34,111 bases of DNA, taken from assembly GCA_040755695.1 (NCBI GenBank), contig JBFMAK010000004.1:1-34111 (forward strand), written 5' to 3'. Shown here piece after piece: positions 16,514-25,226 of this stretch. Made by a program: the position numbers and the translations under genes. The stretch's first letter is position 1; each line of letters opens with the position of its first letter. The stretch comes from Candidatus Diapherotrites archaeon. Its GTDB lineage: Archaea > Iainarchaeota > Iainarchaeia > Iainarchaeales > 1-14-0-10-31-34. The notes under the pieces were generated by a model. It was given only the letters and a program-made list of their open reading frames with translations. It made no database searches and was not told the origin of the DNA.

Positions 16514-17682
16514 AAAACAATTCCCTTAATAAATCTGTTTAATTTAAGCGAATTTTTCTTTAAATCAAAATCTTTTTCAGCGATCTCACAAGCTTTATTT
16601 GAAAGTTTCCTTCTGAAATTTTCTGAAAGCAGTGAATTGATTTTTTGAGCATTTTCTTCACTGTCTTCACTTAAAACAATTCCAGCACGTCCTGCCTGTT
16701 TGATTGGTCCTGACATTTCAGGAACAATTACTGGCAGCCCGGAAGCCATGTATTCAGAGATCTTTACCATAAAGCTTGCGTCGCCCAAAGGCAGATTAAA
16801 TTTTTTGAGGTAGACACCAGCCTTGCAGTAGCTCATTAAAGGTATTACCTCTCCATCAGGGATTTTTCCAATGAATTTTACTCTTTCAGCAACCTTCTTT
16901 TTTTCTGCAATCAAAAGCAATTTTGGTGTTGGGTTTGAATTTATAATCAAATTAACTTCCTTGGAGGTCAATGCAAGAACATCAAAAAACCTTTCAAGTT
17001 CTTTTCCGTCTGCAGTTGAACTAAAATAAAGCAGACAGAATTCAGGCAAATAATATTTTTGTTTTATGAAATTATTTCTTTTAATTTTCCTAAATTTTTG
17101 TGTATCAACGCTTGGGGGAAATGCAAGGAATTCATTGCTAACATTATATTTTTCTTGCAATATCCTGTCCTGGGCTTTGCTTAAGGTGACTATCCCATCG
17201 CATTTGTTCAGTTCATTTAAATGGGCTTCCTTTGTGGAACCAGCAAAAAAGGCAGGGAAAGAATTCCTTTCAGTTATGCCTTCAATCCTGTAAAAAAGCT
17301 TTATGCCTTTCTCTTTTGCCTTCATTCTAATATGCTTTAGGTGTGCTGATTCCTTTAATGTGAAGGGCTGAGGAAGCCTGTACCAAAAGTTGTCTCCAGT
17401 GCAAATGAGGTTGCAGACAAATAATGCATCAAAATTTTTCTGATTTATTATTGCATCAACATTTTTTTTGACCAGGTGATTGGCTACAGGAATTGTTTTA
17501 ATTTGAGTGAAATATTTAAAAGACCCCGGAGAGTGCATTTTTATTCCTTTTAATTTGCCGTGCGCAATGCACTCAATTTGATTGCCTGCTTCTTTTAATC
17601 CGTAAATAAATCTCTTGCAGTAGACGGAGTCGCCTTGAAGTAGACTGAAGTTCACTCTCTCGAGAAGAAACAATAAATTCAT
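16507..17682 (-). CDS. Divergent family 4 glycosyltransferase
   Basis: 391 residues that look like a GT4 but are less typical than the neighbours. The first strand is MNLLFLLERVNFSLLQGD, the donor domain has LLYFSSTADGKELERFFDVL, VKFIGKIPDGEVIPLMSYC and GDASFMVKISEYMASGLPVIVP. The usual E-x7-E pair is not intact: the first Glu is missing and the second survives in SEYMASG. The fold should persist, but donor use may be altered or activity reduced. It ends in a TGA that lies within the ribosome site of the next gene, so the two are coupled. It is separated from the upstream GT4 by 40 bp. Confidence 0.75.
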   Translation of the reverse strand: MNLLFLLERVNFSLLQGDSVYCKRFIYGLKEAGNQIECIAHGKLKGIKMHSPGSFKYFTQIKTIPVANHLVKKNVDAIINQKNFDALFVCNLICTGDNFWYRLPQPFTLKESAHLKHIRMKAKEKGIKLFYRIEGITERNSFPAFFAGSTKEAHLNELNKCDGIVTLSKAQDRILQEKYNVSNEFLAFPPSVDTQKFRKIKRNNFIKQKYYLPEFCLLYFSSTADGKELERFFDVLALTSKEVNLIINSNPTPKLLLIAEKKKVAERVKFIGKIPDGEVIPLMSYCKAGVYLKKFNLPLGDASFMVKISEYMASGLPVIVPEMSGPIKQAGRAGIVLSEDSEENAQKINSLLSENFRRKLSNKACEIAEKDFDLKKNSLKLNRFIKGIVLR

Positions 17683-17722
17683 TCAACCACTATAATAACC
17701 TTGAACCAAAAAAGAATAAAAA

Positions 17723-18868
17723 TCACTGCACAAGCGATTTATAAAGCGCAAGAAATTTCCTTGAATTTTTTGCTATAGAATGGTATTTCACTATCCTCCG
17801 CCTGCTTTTTCTTCCCAAAGCCCTGCACAAGATTTTGTTGTCAATCAAAAAAGAAATTTTTTCTGCAAGTTCATCAGAATTTCCTGCAGTGAAATGCAGT
17901 TCAAGCGGGGCTATTTCAGCCATTCCCTCAACCCTTGAAGCAATTACAGGCTTGCCGCAGGACATTCCCTCAAGCAACACGTAACACGCAGACTCAGAGA
18001 AGGAAGGCACCACAATCAAGTCAGCTTCATTGTATGCATGAATTAAATCTTTCTCTTTAATAAAGCCCAAAAAATTAATTGAATGCTTTTTGTTTTCTTT
18101 AATGCTTTCAATTATTTTTTTGTGGTAAGGAAGTTCTTTGTTGAGTCTGCCTCCAGCTACAGACAATTCAATGCTTTCATTCAATTGCTTTAATGCTTCA
18201 AGCAATACCTTCAATCCTTTTTTTGGTTCAATCCTTCCAACATACAGTAATCTTTTTTTGTTTTGCTTGAAAAACATTTTTTCTTTTGTTTTAATTGGCT
18301 TGAATTTGCTTGTTTCAATGCTTTGACGTACGAGCAAACAATTCTCTTTCCTGCCATAATAGTTCTTTATTAGTTCATTCAGAGTAAATTTTGAGTTGGC
18401 AATAATTTTGGCTGAATTCTTCAATAAACTTTTTTCTGCATTGAAAACAAGCGTTCTATCCAAAAACATGGAATCAATGCCAAAAACAGAAAAAGCGCCT
18501 TTCAATTGTTTCGAAGCAGGAGAAACCACATCAGTCATAACAGGAATTTTGCCTTCCTTTGCAATGTAATAGGCATCCAGCGAAGACAGCGGCGCCTCAA
18601 TTAAATCACACCCTATTTTTTTTGATTTGTCATAAAAGTTTTTCGCGAATGCAAGGTTTGTTGTAATACAACTGAGTGGCCAAAAAGAACCTTTTGCACC
18701 ATCAATTCTGTGAAAAAAAATTCTATTGTTGTTCTCGATATCATCACAGCAAAAAACATTCACTTCAATCTCTTTTTTCAAGGCATTGATCAATGTTTCG
18801 TAATACCTTGCAATTCCCCCTCCAAAACTATCTTGTTTCAGGGTTCTAACCAGAAACCCTATCCTCAT
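17723..18868 (-). CDS. Family 4 glycosyltransferase
   Basis: 381 residues. It begins MRIGFLVRTLKQDSFGGGIARYYETLINAL, a clear GT4 acceptor domain. The donor domain has LLYVGRIEPKKGLKVLLEAL, LSVAGGRLNKE and PSFSESACYVLLEGMSCGKP, with the E-x7-E pair intact. No membrane segment is present. The start overlaps the end of the GT2-methyltransferase fusion by 23 bp, and the 3' end is 40 bp from the next gene, the only gap over 20 bp between 11532 and 22303. It is a member of the large operon. Confidence 0.88.
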   Translation of the reverse strand: MRIGFLVRTLKQDSFGGGIARYYETLINALKKEIEVNVFCCDDIENNNRIFFHRIDGAKGSFWPLSCITTNLAFAKNFYDKSKKIGCDLIEAPLSSLDAYYIAKEGKIPVMTDVVSPASKQLKGAFSVFGIDSMFLDRTLVFNAEKSLLKNSAKIIANSKFTLNELIKNYYGRKENCLLVRQSIETSKFKPIKTKEKMFFKQNKKRLLYVGRIEPKKGLKVLLEALKQLNESIELSVAGGRLNKELPYHKKIIESIKENKKHSINFLGFIKEKDLIHAYNEADLIVVPSFSESACYVLLEGMSCGKPVIASRVEGMAEIAPLELHFTAGNSDELAEKISFLIDNKILCRALGRKSRRRIVKYHSIAKNSRKFLALYKSLVQ

Positions 18869-20447
18869 TTTTTTGCCTCTCCTTTAATTCGCATACACAG
18901 AAGATTGTTTCAGTTAAACCAAAAAAAGAAATTATGCTGTGAAGGAATCCCTTAAAAGGGTTTTTCCTTATAATGCCGTAATCATAAACTGTAGGGAACT
19001 TAATTGATTTCACCCTGAAACCTGCGTCATTCAAAACCATAGAAATGCTTTTTGAATCAAAATGAAACAAGTGCTCTTGGGGTGAAAGCAGATACCAGTC
19101 CTTTCCTTTAAATAACCTGAAGATGCTGTTAAAATTGGGGACGTCAATTACGATTATTGAGTTCTTGTGCATAAAATTCCTTAATTTTTTTAATAATACA
19201 GAAGGCTCCTGTATGTGCTCGAAAACAGACTGCATGAATACGACATCAAACTTTTGCTTTGGCAGTTCATCTAACGAGGGATAAACCTTCAAATTAAATT
19301 TTTTTTTTGCCTTTCCCGCCATTAACCTTGAAGAATCAACGCATGTTACCTTCCAGCCTTCTTTTTTTGCATTGAAAAAGAATATGCCTATCCCGCAGCC
19401 AAAATCCAGCAATTTCCCTTTCTTAGGGAAAATTTTGTTCAGCTCGTTAATATAATACAAAGCAATCTTCGAAAACAATTCAACCCTTCCGGAATAATAA
19501 TCATATTCTTCTGAACCGTAAAAACTCCTCAACTTCTGAAGCGAAGGCTGAGGGAAAGAAAAAACAAGCCCGCAACGGCTGCACTTGGCAATGCTTGTTC
19601 TGTCAAACCGCACTCCCTTAAGCCTTCTTTTGCCAAACTCATAAAAAATTTTGCTGTCAATTGAACCGCAGTAAGTGCAGCAGACCCTGTTTTCTGTTTT
19701 GTTGAAGAACTTGAATTTTAATGCCTTAAAATTTTTAAGCAGGCCAAAGTAGATGACAACAAAACAAAAATACGCCGCATCAAAGTTCCTGGGAATTTTT
19801 TTCTCTGTAATAATCTCTCTGAACTTGTCATAAGAAAGCATTATTAACTCAAACAGCATTTTCTGCAGAATAAACAAATAATCTTTTTTTGATAACTCTA
19901 TTGCATTTATTTCTGTATAAAAATTATTTTTTTTAAAACACTCCCTCCAAGAAGAGTAAGTGAAATGAAGGAGGGGTGCCGAAAGAGAACCTGTTTTTCC
20001 TTCTACCTTTACTGCTTCATGAACCTTGCCTGCAAAAAAACCCTTGGTTTTTTTAAATAATCTTACGTGCCTGCTTATATAAAAAGGCCTGTTTCCAACA
20101 AAACTTTTACGCGAAATAACAAAGGCATCACTGCCAGATCTTGGCGAATTGATTGCTTCAAGTATTTCTTTCTTTAAATCATCTGAAACAACTTCATCTG
20201 CGTCAATGCTTAAAACCCATTCACTTTTTGCCTTTGAAATTCCAAAATTTTTGGAACTCGAATAATCAATAAATTCTTTAAGGAAAACCTTTGCTCCAAG
20301 GCTCTCTGCTATATGCACAGTGTCATCACAGCTGAAGCTGTCCACTAAAATAATTTCATCTGCCCAGGAAACGCTTTTAATGCAGCCAGCGATTTTTTCT
20401 TCTTCATTTTTTGTTATTATTACAGCCGATAGACTCAAAAAAATCAC
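18846..20447 (-). CDS. GT2 glycosyltransferase fused to zinc-ribbon methyltransferase
   Basis: 533 residues in two enzymes. Residues 1-230 are a WaaE/KdtX-like GT2: LSAVIITKNEEEKIAGCI, SWADEIILVDSFSCDDT, and VLSIDADEVVSDD (D82, D84 as DXD). A hydrophobic linker (about 225-240) follows. Residues 255-533 start with a zinc ribbon (C257, C260, C289, C292, then GLVFSFPQPS), followed by a class I methyltransferase with LLDFGCGIGIFFF (348-360), VTCVDSSRLMAG and VVFMQSVFEHIQEP. One chain would thus add a sugar and methylate it or a neighbour. The start is GTG overlapping the preceding TGA (GTGA). The zinc-ribbon methyltransferase is the same architecture as the broken gene at 10359-10853. Confidence 0.87.
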   Translation of the reverse strand: MIFLSLSAVIITKNEEEKIAGCIKSVSWADEIILVDSFSCDDTVHIAESLGAKVFLKEFIDYSSSKNFGISKAKSEWVLSIDADEVVSDDLKKEILEAINSPRSGSDAFVISRKSFVGNRPFYISRHVRLFKKTKGFFAGKVHEAVKVEGKTGSLSAPLLHFTYSSWRECFKKNNFYTEINAIELSKKDYLFILQKMLFELIMLSYDKFREIITEKKIPRNFDAAYFCFVVIYFGLLKNFKALKFKFFNKTENRVCCTYCGSIDSKIFYEFGKRRLKGVRFDRTSIAKCSRCGLVFSFPQPSLQKLRSFYGSEEYDYYSGRVELFSKIALYYINELNKIFPKKGKLLDFGCGIGIFFFNAKKEGWKVTCVDSSRLMAGKAKKKFNLKVYPSLDELPKQKFDVVFMQSVFEHIQEPSVLLKKLRNFMHKNSIIVIDVPNFNSIFRLFKGKDWYLLSPQEHLFHFDSKSISMVLNDAGFRVKSIKFPTVYDYGIIRKNPFKGFLHSIISFFGLTETIFCVCELKERQKNEDRVSG

Positions 20448-21187
20448 TTTTTTTCAGCCAAAATAATTATAACAGAACTGAACTGTTTTGCTAAAATGCA
20501 GGATAAAAGATTGCTGAAAACAAGAACCCCGTTATAAATAAAGGCTCTTAATGTTTGAAGGGAAAAAGAAGGATTATAAAGTCTTGTTTCAGCGCCAATT
20601 CCTTTCACTTTTATTATTCTAAAATTGCTGTTTTCAATCAAGGATTTAAGCTCCTTTAAAGAAAAAAAACTTATGTGGGTCGAGTGCCCAAAAGCACTAC
20701 TTAAACTTAATCCTTTCCTGTAATATTGCTTGAAAAAATAATTTGGCCACCAGTCTTTATTTGGAGTTGAAATAATCAGCCGGCCGCCTTTTTTTATTAT
20801 TTTTTTTGTCTCTAAAATAAATTTTTTTGGTTCAGGCAGGTGCTCTAAAAGTTCTCCGACCAAAACCAAATCAAATTTCTGGCTTAATTTTCCTGAAAAA
20901 TTTTTGCTTAAATCCAGTTTTATTACATTGAAACCTTCCTTGGAAAGATTTTTTACTGCTGTCTGACTGTAGTCCACCCCATACAAATTATAAAATCCCA
21001 TTTCCTTTAATTTCTTTAAAAAGACGCCATTGCCGCAACCCAAATCAATAACCCTGGCCGCCTTATTTCCGCCAGCCATAGACACCATTAAATTAACCCT
21101 AAAACTTTCTTCTGCAATCCAGTGCTTAGCCCACCACCTATCAAAAAAAATTTCATCCTTATTCACTGCATTACTCAAGCCAATCAC
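20444..21187 (-). CDS. Class I SAM methyltransferase (UbiG-like)
   Basis: 247 residues. Motifs are ARVIDLGCGNGVFLKKLKEMG (I), LYGVDYSQTAVKNLSKEG (II), FDLVLVGELLEHLPEPKKFI (IV) and IKKGGRLIISTPNKDWW (V-VI), as in UbiG and related small-molecule methyltransferases. The C-terminal 45 residues are hydrophobic (VLVFSNLLSCILAKQF), which may dock it to the membrane. The GTG at 21187 follows the upstream TAA with no gap, and the stop overlaps the next GTG; an internal GTG after NAV is an alternative start. It is part of the large glycan operon and likely methylates a sugar or lipid intermediate. Confidence 0.86.
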   Translation of the reverse strand: MIGLSNAVNKDEIFFDRWWAKHWIAEESFRVNLMVSMAGGNKAARVIDLGCGNGVFLKKLKEMGFYNLYGVDYSQTAVKNLSKEGFNVIKLDLSKNFSGKLSQKFDLVLVGELLEHLPEPKKFILETKKIIKKGGRLIISTPNKDWWPNYFFKQYYRKGLSLSSAFGHSTHISFFSLKELKSLIENSNFRIIKVKGIGAETRLYNPSFSLQTLRAFIYNGVLVFSNLLSCILAKQFSSVIIILAEKK

Positions 21188-22303
21188 TTAATTTAGTTTA
21201 TTAAAATACCAGACAAATTTACTTACCTGCCTTTCAAGAGCGAATTTTTCTTCCGCTGTTTTTCTTGAATTCAAGCAGAAGGCAGTTCTCTTGTTCTCGT
21301 CTTCAATTAATTCGTGCATTCTCATCGTAAGCTCTTTTTGGTCTCCCTGCTTTACAACAAAACCATTCCGGTTGTTTTCAATTATTTCCCTTGTTGCCCC
21401 TGCATCAAATGCAATGCAAGGTGTCCAGCATGCCATTGCTTCTATTAACACTAACCCGAATGCTTCATTTGAAGAAGGCAGCACAAGAACAGAGGAAGTG
21501 CTCACCTCTCTTATTAATTCGCTTCTTGAAATCTGGCCTTTAAACAAAACCTTTCCTTTTAGGGAATAATCCTTAATCATCTTTTTTATTCTGAGAAAAT
21601 AGTCTCTGTGTTCTTTATTGAATTCCCCTTTAGGTCCAATTACAACCAAAACCCATTCAGGATTCTTTGCATTAAATTCTTTCATTGACTCAATCAAGTA
21701 ATGCAATCCCTTGTGCTCAAGGAGCCTTCCAACAAAAACAATCTTTTTTTCTTTTTTCGGAATTCTTACAGGAAATTCTTTCAAGTCAAGAGAGTGATGA
21801 ATTGCAACAACCTTTTTCCTTGCCGAAGAAATTTTTCCAGTAATTTTATTCTTGATGAAGTCTGACGGCGTTATAACCAAGTCAGCTGATTCAATGCTCT
21901 TCTTGGCCAGCCAGTCAAACAAAAAGCTTTTTCCTCTAACCCAAGGATTGTGATTGAATTCATGGTAAAGCAAAGGGAGCCTCTTAACCTTTGCCAAAAG
22001 AAATGCTGCGGGAAGCACTGAACAACCACTAAAATAAACCAAATCAAAATCTCTTGTTAACGCACTAAAAAAAACAAACAGGTTGAAGATAAAACCATTA
22101 ATTCTTCTTGCTGGAAATCTTACAACACGCAAATTTTTTAATTGAATTTTTTCATTTCTTTCAGTTAAAACAGAATAATAGGTTATACAGTAACCTTTCT
22201 CTGAAAGAACTTTAGCCAATTCAAAAGAGAGATACTCGATTGCCCCTCCTTTTCGGGGTGGAACACCAAGGTAAGGAGTTCCAATCATGCAAACCTTTTT
22301 CAT
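21188..22303 (-). CDS. Family 4 glycosyltransferase
   Basis: 371 residues. The N-terminus MKKVCMIGTPYLGVPPRKGGAIEYLSFELAKVLSEKG is a textbook acceptor domain. In the donor domain KIVFVGRLLEHKGLHYLIESM, LVVIGPKGEF and PSSNEAFGLVLIEAMACWTP are seen; E-x7-E is intact (EAFGLVLIE), while the usual Gly of the AxG turn is Trp. It follows the GT-C-like gene by 44 bp and is directly joined to the methyltransferase. It is likely part of the same pathway, acting on the cytosolic face. Confidence 0.9.
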   Translation of the reverse strand: MKKVCMIGTPYLGVPPRKGGAIEYLSFELAKVLSEKGYCITYYSVLTERNEKIQLKNLRVVRFPARRINGFIFNLFVFFSALTRDFDLVYFSGCSVLPAAFLLAKVKRLPLLYHEFNHNPWVRGKSFLFDWLAKKSIESADLVITPSDFIKNKITGKISSARKKVVAIHHSLDLKEFPVRIPKKEKKIVFVGRLLEHKGLHYLIESMKEFNAKNPEWVLVVIGPKGEFNKEHRDYFLRIKKMIKDYSLKGKVLFKGQISRSELIREVSTSSVLVLPSSNEAFGLVLIEAMACWTPCIAFDAGATREIIENNRNGFVVKQGDQKELTMRMHELIEDENKRTAFCLNSRKTAEEKFALERQVSKFVWYFNKLN

Positions 22304-22347
22304 ACAACCAATCTAATTAAGGGCAAAAAAATTCTTTAAACAAACAG

Positions 22348-24204
22348 TTAAGGCTGCATTCTTGCCAGATCAGCTGACCTGATAAGGTATGCATTGACCT
22401 GTTCATTTCTATAAACCAGTTTACCTATCCCCCCAATCCTTGCCATGTCATCGCATCTTATAAGCAAATAATCAAAATAGATTTCTTTTGGTTTGCCATA
22501 AGAGCAGGGGACAATATAATCTGAGGCGGGATTTACTTTAATTATGTTCTCGCTTTCATTTACTACAATCAAGTTTTGCCCCAAAAATTTCTCGTTAGAA
22601 AGATACTGCCCTAACTCAACAGATGATTCACCATAATAATTGTTTGCATAATAGCTTATCCCTGTATAACCTACAAGCATAAATAAAATTAAGAAAATTA
22701 ACAGAAAGCTTCTCTTGAACAAAGCAATCAAACACACACTAAAACTCAAGGTAAGCATTTCAAGTGTTGCATGAACACCTTCCTGGAACCTTATGACAAG
22801 CAAGCCGCCTGCAAGCATAATTACGGCCAGACTGTAAATTAATACATTCTTATAATTAGATTTCTCTAAAAAGAAAAACAACAATAAAATGACCAAAACA
22901 AATAAATAATAAACCAGCCTGTGATAGAATTGCCTGAAACCAAAAACAGCTATATAAGAAGAAATGAAATCTCTGATCCTGCTTGAAGGAATTATGTAAA
23001 TCAAAGGGGCACTAAAATTCCTTAAGCTTTCCTCTGAAATAACTGCAACCTCCTGTTTTTTAGGCGGCTCAATCACTATTGCCTTTGCTCGAACGATCTG
23101 TTCCCCTGAAACAGGCTCTGCAGTAATTGTTCCCTCCGCCATCACAGGCTGCTCCTGCTGGAATCCAGGAATCCTTTCAGAAGAAACCTCCAGAAGATTA
23201 ATTGAGGTAAGATAAGTAAAAACAAGCAATACAAACAAGCCCAAGGTAACCAAGTCAATCAAATACATCTTCTTCTTTATTACCCCAAAAAAGAAATAAA
23301 ACCAGACAAAAAAACCGAACAAAATCAGGGAAAGATATAAAGTAGTGAGATTAATGTATACAAGCAATACCATAAGCAAAATTAAAAGTATCCTGGAAGA
23401 ATTGCTCTTTAAATATTTCAAGTAAATGTAAAGGAAAACCATAAGCAAACCATATTTTCCAATCATTTGAGGGGCAAAATGCAAGTTCATCAAAGGGAAA
23501 AAAGCAATTAAAGCAGCAAGCAACCCTGTTCTCCTATCAGATAAAAGAGATGCAATCAAATAAATTCCAATAAAAATCAATAGAACGAAAAGCAGCTTCA
23601 AAGCAAAAAATACTTCAATAACAGAAGTGCCAAGAAGCTTTGCAATTATCGCCAAATAATAAAAGTAAACAAAACTTACATTCACATAATTCCCTGCCCC
23701 AAAATCTGAAGGTTTATATAATCCTGTCTCAAGAGCTCCCAAGTTCTGCAGATGGCCTCTTTCGTCGCCAATGGGAATCCTAAGCGTTAGAGGGATAGCA
23801 GAAGCAGCGATTACCGCAAGCAAAGCCAACCAGAAAACAGTATATTTCTCTTTTATTACTGCATTAACAGCTGAACCAAAAAATATGCCGAAGCCAATAT
23901 AATAAGGCAAGGTCAAGTTAACACCCAAAGAAAAGTCCTGATTCCAGAAAGAGTGAAACAAGAGAAAAGAAGAAAGACCAATAAAAGGAAAATAATATTT
24001 TGATTTTGATTGAACAAAAAAAACGATTAAGGCAACAGCAAAAGCAAACAAACCCAAGAGCACTTTCTGCATTACCCCGCCGAAAAAAAGCAGGTCAAGG
24101 AACTGCATGACAATTGCAGCAAAAAACAATGGCAGCAAATACTTTGATGCAATCCTCCTGCCAATTGACTCCCTTAAATTATAAATCCTTGATTTTAATG
24201 ACAT
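22348..24204 (-). CDS. Polytopic GT-C-like membrane glycosyltransferase
   Basis: 618 residues from ATG at 24204 (a TTG one codon earlier is in frame), with at least ten hydrophobic segments. After the third or fourth comes a loop with LRIPIGDERGHLQNLG, whose Asp-Glu pair matches the catalytic first loop of GT-C enzymes such as ArnT and PMT. A long hydrophilic loop around residues 345-400 and a soluble C-terminal domain (about 535 to the end, with KVNPASDYIVPC) lie outside the membrane. GT-C enzymes use dolichyl-phosphate sugars on the outer face, which suits the polyprenyl-sugar synthase at 5577-6716. The upstream gene's last 26 bp overlap its start. GT-C assignment is probable, not certain. 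Confidence 0.72.
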   Translation of the reverse strand: MSLKSRIYNLRESIGRRIASKYLLPLFFAAIVMQFLDLLFFGGVMQKVLLGLFAFAVALIVFFVQSKSKYYFPFIGLSSFLLFHSFWNQDFSLGVNLTLPYYIGFGIFFGSAVNAVIKEKYTVFWLALLAVIAASAIPLTLRIPIGDERGHLQNLGALETGLYKPSDFGAGNYVNVSFVYFYYLAIIAKLLGTSVIEVFFALKLLFVLLIFIGIYLIASLLSDRRTGLLAALIAFFPLMNLHFAPQMIGKYGLLMVFLYIYLKYLKSNSSRILLILLMVLLVYINLTTLYLSLILFGFFVWFYFFFGVIKKKMYLIDLVTLGLFVLLVFTYLTSINLLEVSSERIPGFQQEQPVMAEGTITAEPVSGEQIVRAKAIVIEPPKKQEVAVISEESLRNFSAPLIYIIPSSRIRDFISSYIAVFGFRQFYHRLVYYLFVLVILLLFFFLEKSNYKNVLIYSLAVIMLAGGLLVIRFQEGVHATLEMLTLSFSVCLIALFKRSFLLIFLILFMLVGYTGISYYANNYYGESSVELGQYLSNEKFLGQNLIVVNESENIIKVNPASDYIVPCSYGKPKEIYFDYLLIRCDDMARIGGIGKLVYRNEQVNAYLIRSADLARMQP

Positions 24205-24613
24205 CAAACTCCACCAGCGCTAACGCTATAATAATTATAATAATGGCAAAACCGAGGTACGGGCTGTAATCAGTTCTGACCACAAAAGAAGTGAAATAAA
24301 AGTCGTTCTTGTCTGCATCCAGCACAACCTTCACCAAATAATTCCCTGGCCTGGCATTAATTAAAGTGATTTTATGTTCTTCTCCGGATTGAACGCTCAA
24401 CGATTGGTTATCAAAGAAAGGGCAGGTGGAAGGCTTGCATTCAACCAATTCCTTCAAATTATAGTAAGCGTAAATGGAAATCTTCTGGTAAGGCTCATCT
24501 GCATGCATGACCAGTTTACCGTTAGGCACTGAAACAAAAGGCTCAATGCTCACTTCAGCGCTCACAAAACAAATAAATAAAACAAGAAACAACAAGACAA
24601 AAAATTTTTTCAT
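24179..24613 (-). CDS. Exported single-domain protein with C-terminal membrane anchor
   Basis: 144 residues. A signal peptide (MKKFFVLLFLVLFICFVSAEV, cleavage near SA-E) is followed by about 95 residues predicted beta-rich, with one Cys pair (VECKPSTCPF), and by a C-terminal membrane segment (GFAIIIIIIALALVEF). The start ATG at 24613 overlaps the TGA of the upstream gene (ATGA) and gives the only sensible signal peptide. It lies between a DUF1616-like gene and the GT-C-like gene, so it may be an accessory subunit of the membrane enzyme. I do not recognise its family. Confidence 0.75.
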   Translation of the reverse strand: MKKFFVLLFLVLFICFVSAEVSIEPFVSVPNGKLVMHADEPYQKISIYAYYNLKELVECKPSTCPFFDNQSLSVQSGEEHKITLINARPGNYLVKVVLDADKNDFYFTSFVVRTDYSPYLGFAIIIIIIALALVEFDVIKIKDL

Positions 24614-24972
24614 TGCAGGGCCCACCTCACGTAATGAATGCCCAAAAGAATCACACAAGGAAGCAGTGAAGCCTCCACAATTGTCCCCCTGTCCAAAGGA
24701 AAGCCAAGCAAGGTCTGCAAGAAGAGTGTACTAAAAGCAATGAGACCCATGCTCAGGAAAACACTCAAAGCAATTACCTCAAATATGTTCATCTTCTCAA
24801 TTATAAGGCCTGCAAGAAGATAGCCTGGAAGAAAGAGGGCAGTGGCAACATAAAATAGGGGGCCGAAAAAAAGATTGAAATACAAGCTAAGGGCAGTCAG
24901 GATAATCCACAAGAAAATCCAGAAATACCTGTTGGTTTTCTTCAAGAACAGCAAAAAATTCTTGTAATTCAT
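24610..24972 (-). CDS. DUF1616-like small membrane protein
   Basis: 120 residues with four hydrophobic segments. The stretch YVATALFLPGYLLAGLII, then FEVIALSVFLSMGLIAFSTLFLQTLLGFPLDRG, matches the N-terminal pattern of DUF1616 proteins (LPGY then ALS-GLS), which in archaea lie near glycan genes. It is the first gene of the minus-strand operon, and a TATA-like box lies about 30 nt before the ATG. Function is unknown; a role with the downstream GT-C enzyme is inferred from coupling. Confidence 0.65.
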   Translation of the reverse strand: MNYKNFLLFLKKTNRYFWIFLWIILTALSLYFNLFFGPLFYVATALFLPGYLLAGLIIEKMNIFEVIALSVFLSMGLIAFSTLFLQTLLGFPLDRGTIVEASLLPCVILLGIHYVRWALQ

Positions 24973-24998
24973 AATCCAGTAAAGAATATGCTTAAACT

Positions 24999-25008
24999 AT
25001 TTAAATTA
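24999..25008 (-). promoter_or_regulatory. Probable TATA box of the long glycan operon
   Basis: On the minus strand the bases read AATTTAAATA, centred about 31 nt before the ATG at 24972, so initiation would fall about 4 nt before the start codon. It is the only strong box upstream of the 14-gene block, and internal gaps are 44 bp or less. Confidence 0.45.
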
Positions 25009-25035
25009 TTTCTTATTTATAGAGTCAATTCTTTG

Positions 25036-25064
25036 ATTGTACCAATCTTTGCGAATTGTACCAA
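25036..25064. repeat. Direct repeat ATTGTACCAA, likely operator
   Basis: ATTGTACCAA occurs at 25036-25045 and again at 25055-25064, a 19-bp period, close to two helical turns. The second copy ends 6 bp before the TATA box at 25071-25080. It lies between the divergent starts of the glycan operon and the small membrane protein/regulator pair. A repressor or activator site is likely; the two-domain winged-helix protein at 25546 is the first candidate. Confidence 0.5.
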
Positions 25065-25070
25065 AAAGCC

Positions 25071-25080
25071 TTTATAAATA
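25071..25080 (+). promoter_or_regulatory. Strong TATA box (TTTATAAATA)
   Basis: TTTATAAATA is near the archaeal consensus, preceded by purine-rich bases that could be a BRE. Initiation is expected near 25105, giving a leader of about 120 nt before the GTG at 25227. The leader is very pyrimidine-rich and contains TCCTCC (25117-25122), which could pair with the GGAGGA ribosome site at 25215-25220. Confidence 0.6.
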
Positions 25081-25226
25081 CGCAAAAGCATTATATGCAG
25101 AAAGAGGCTTTATCTCTCCTCCATTTCACCTCACATTTTTGCCCTCTTTCTTTTTCTTTTTTATCCTCTTTCTTTAAATTCTTTTTCAACTCTAAATTAA
25201 TTAACCTAATCAAAGGAGGAATTAAT

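Noticed and set aside
25056-25226. An upstream extension of the small membrane protein frame
   Set aside because: It starts before the TATA box at 25071 and encodes a low-complexity F/S-rich stretch; the GTG at 25227 has a good ribosome site.
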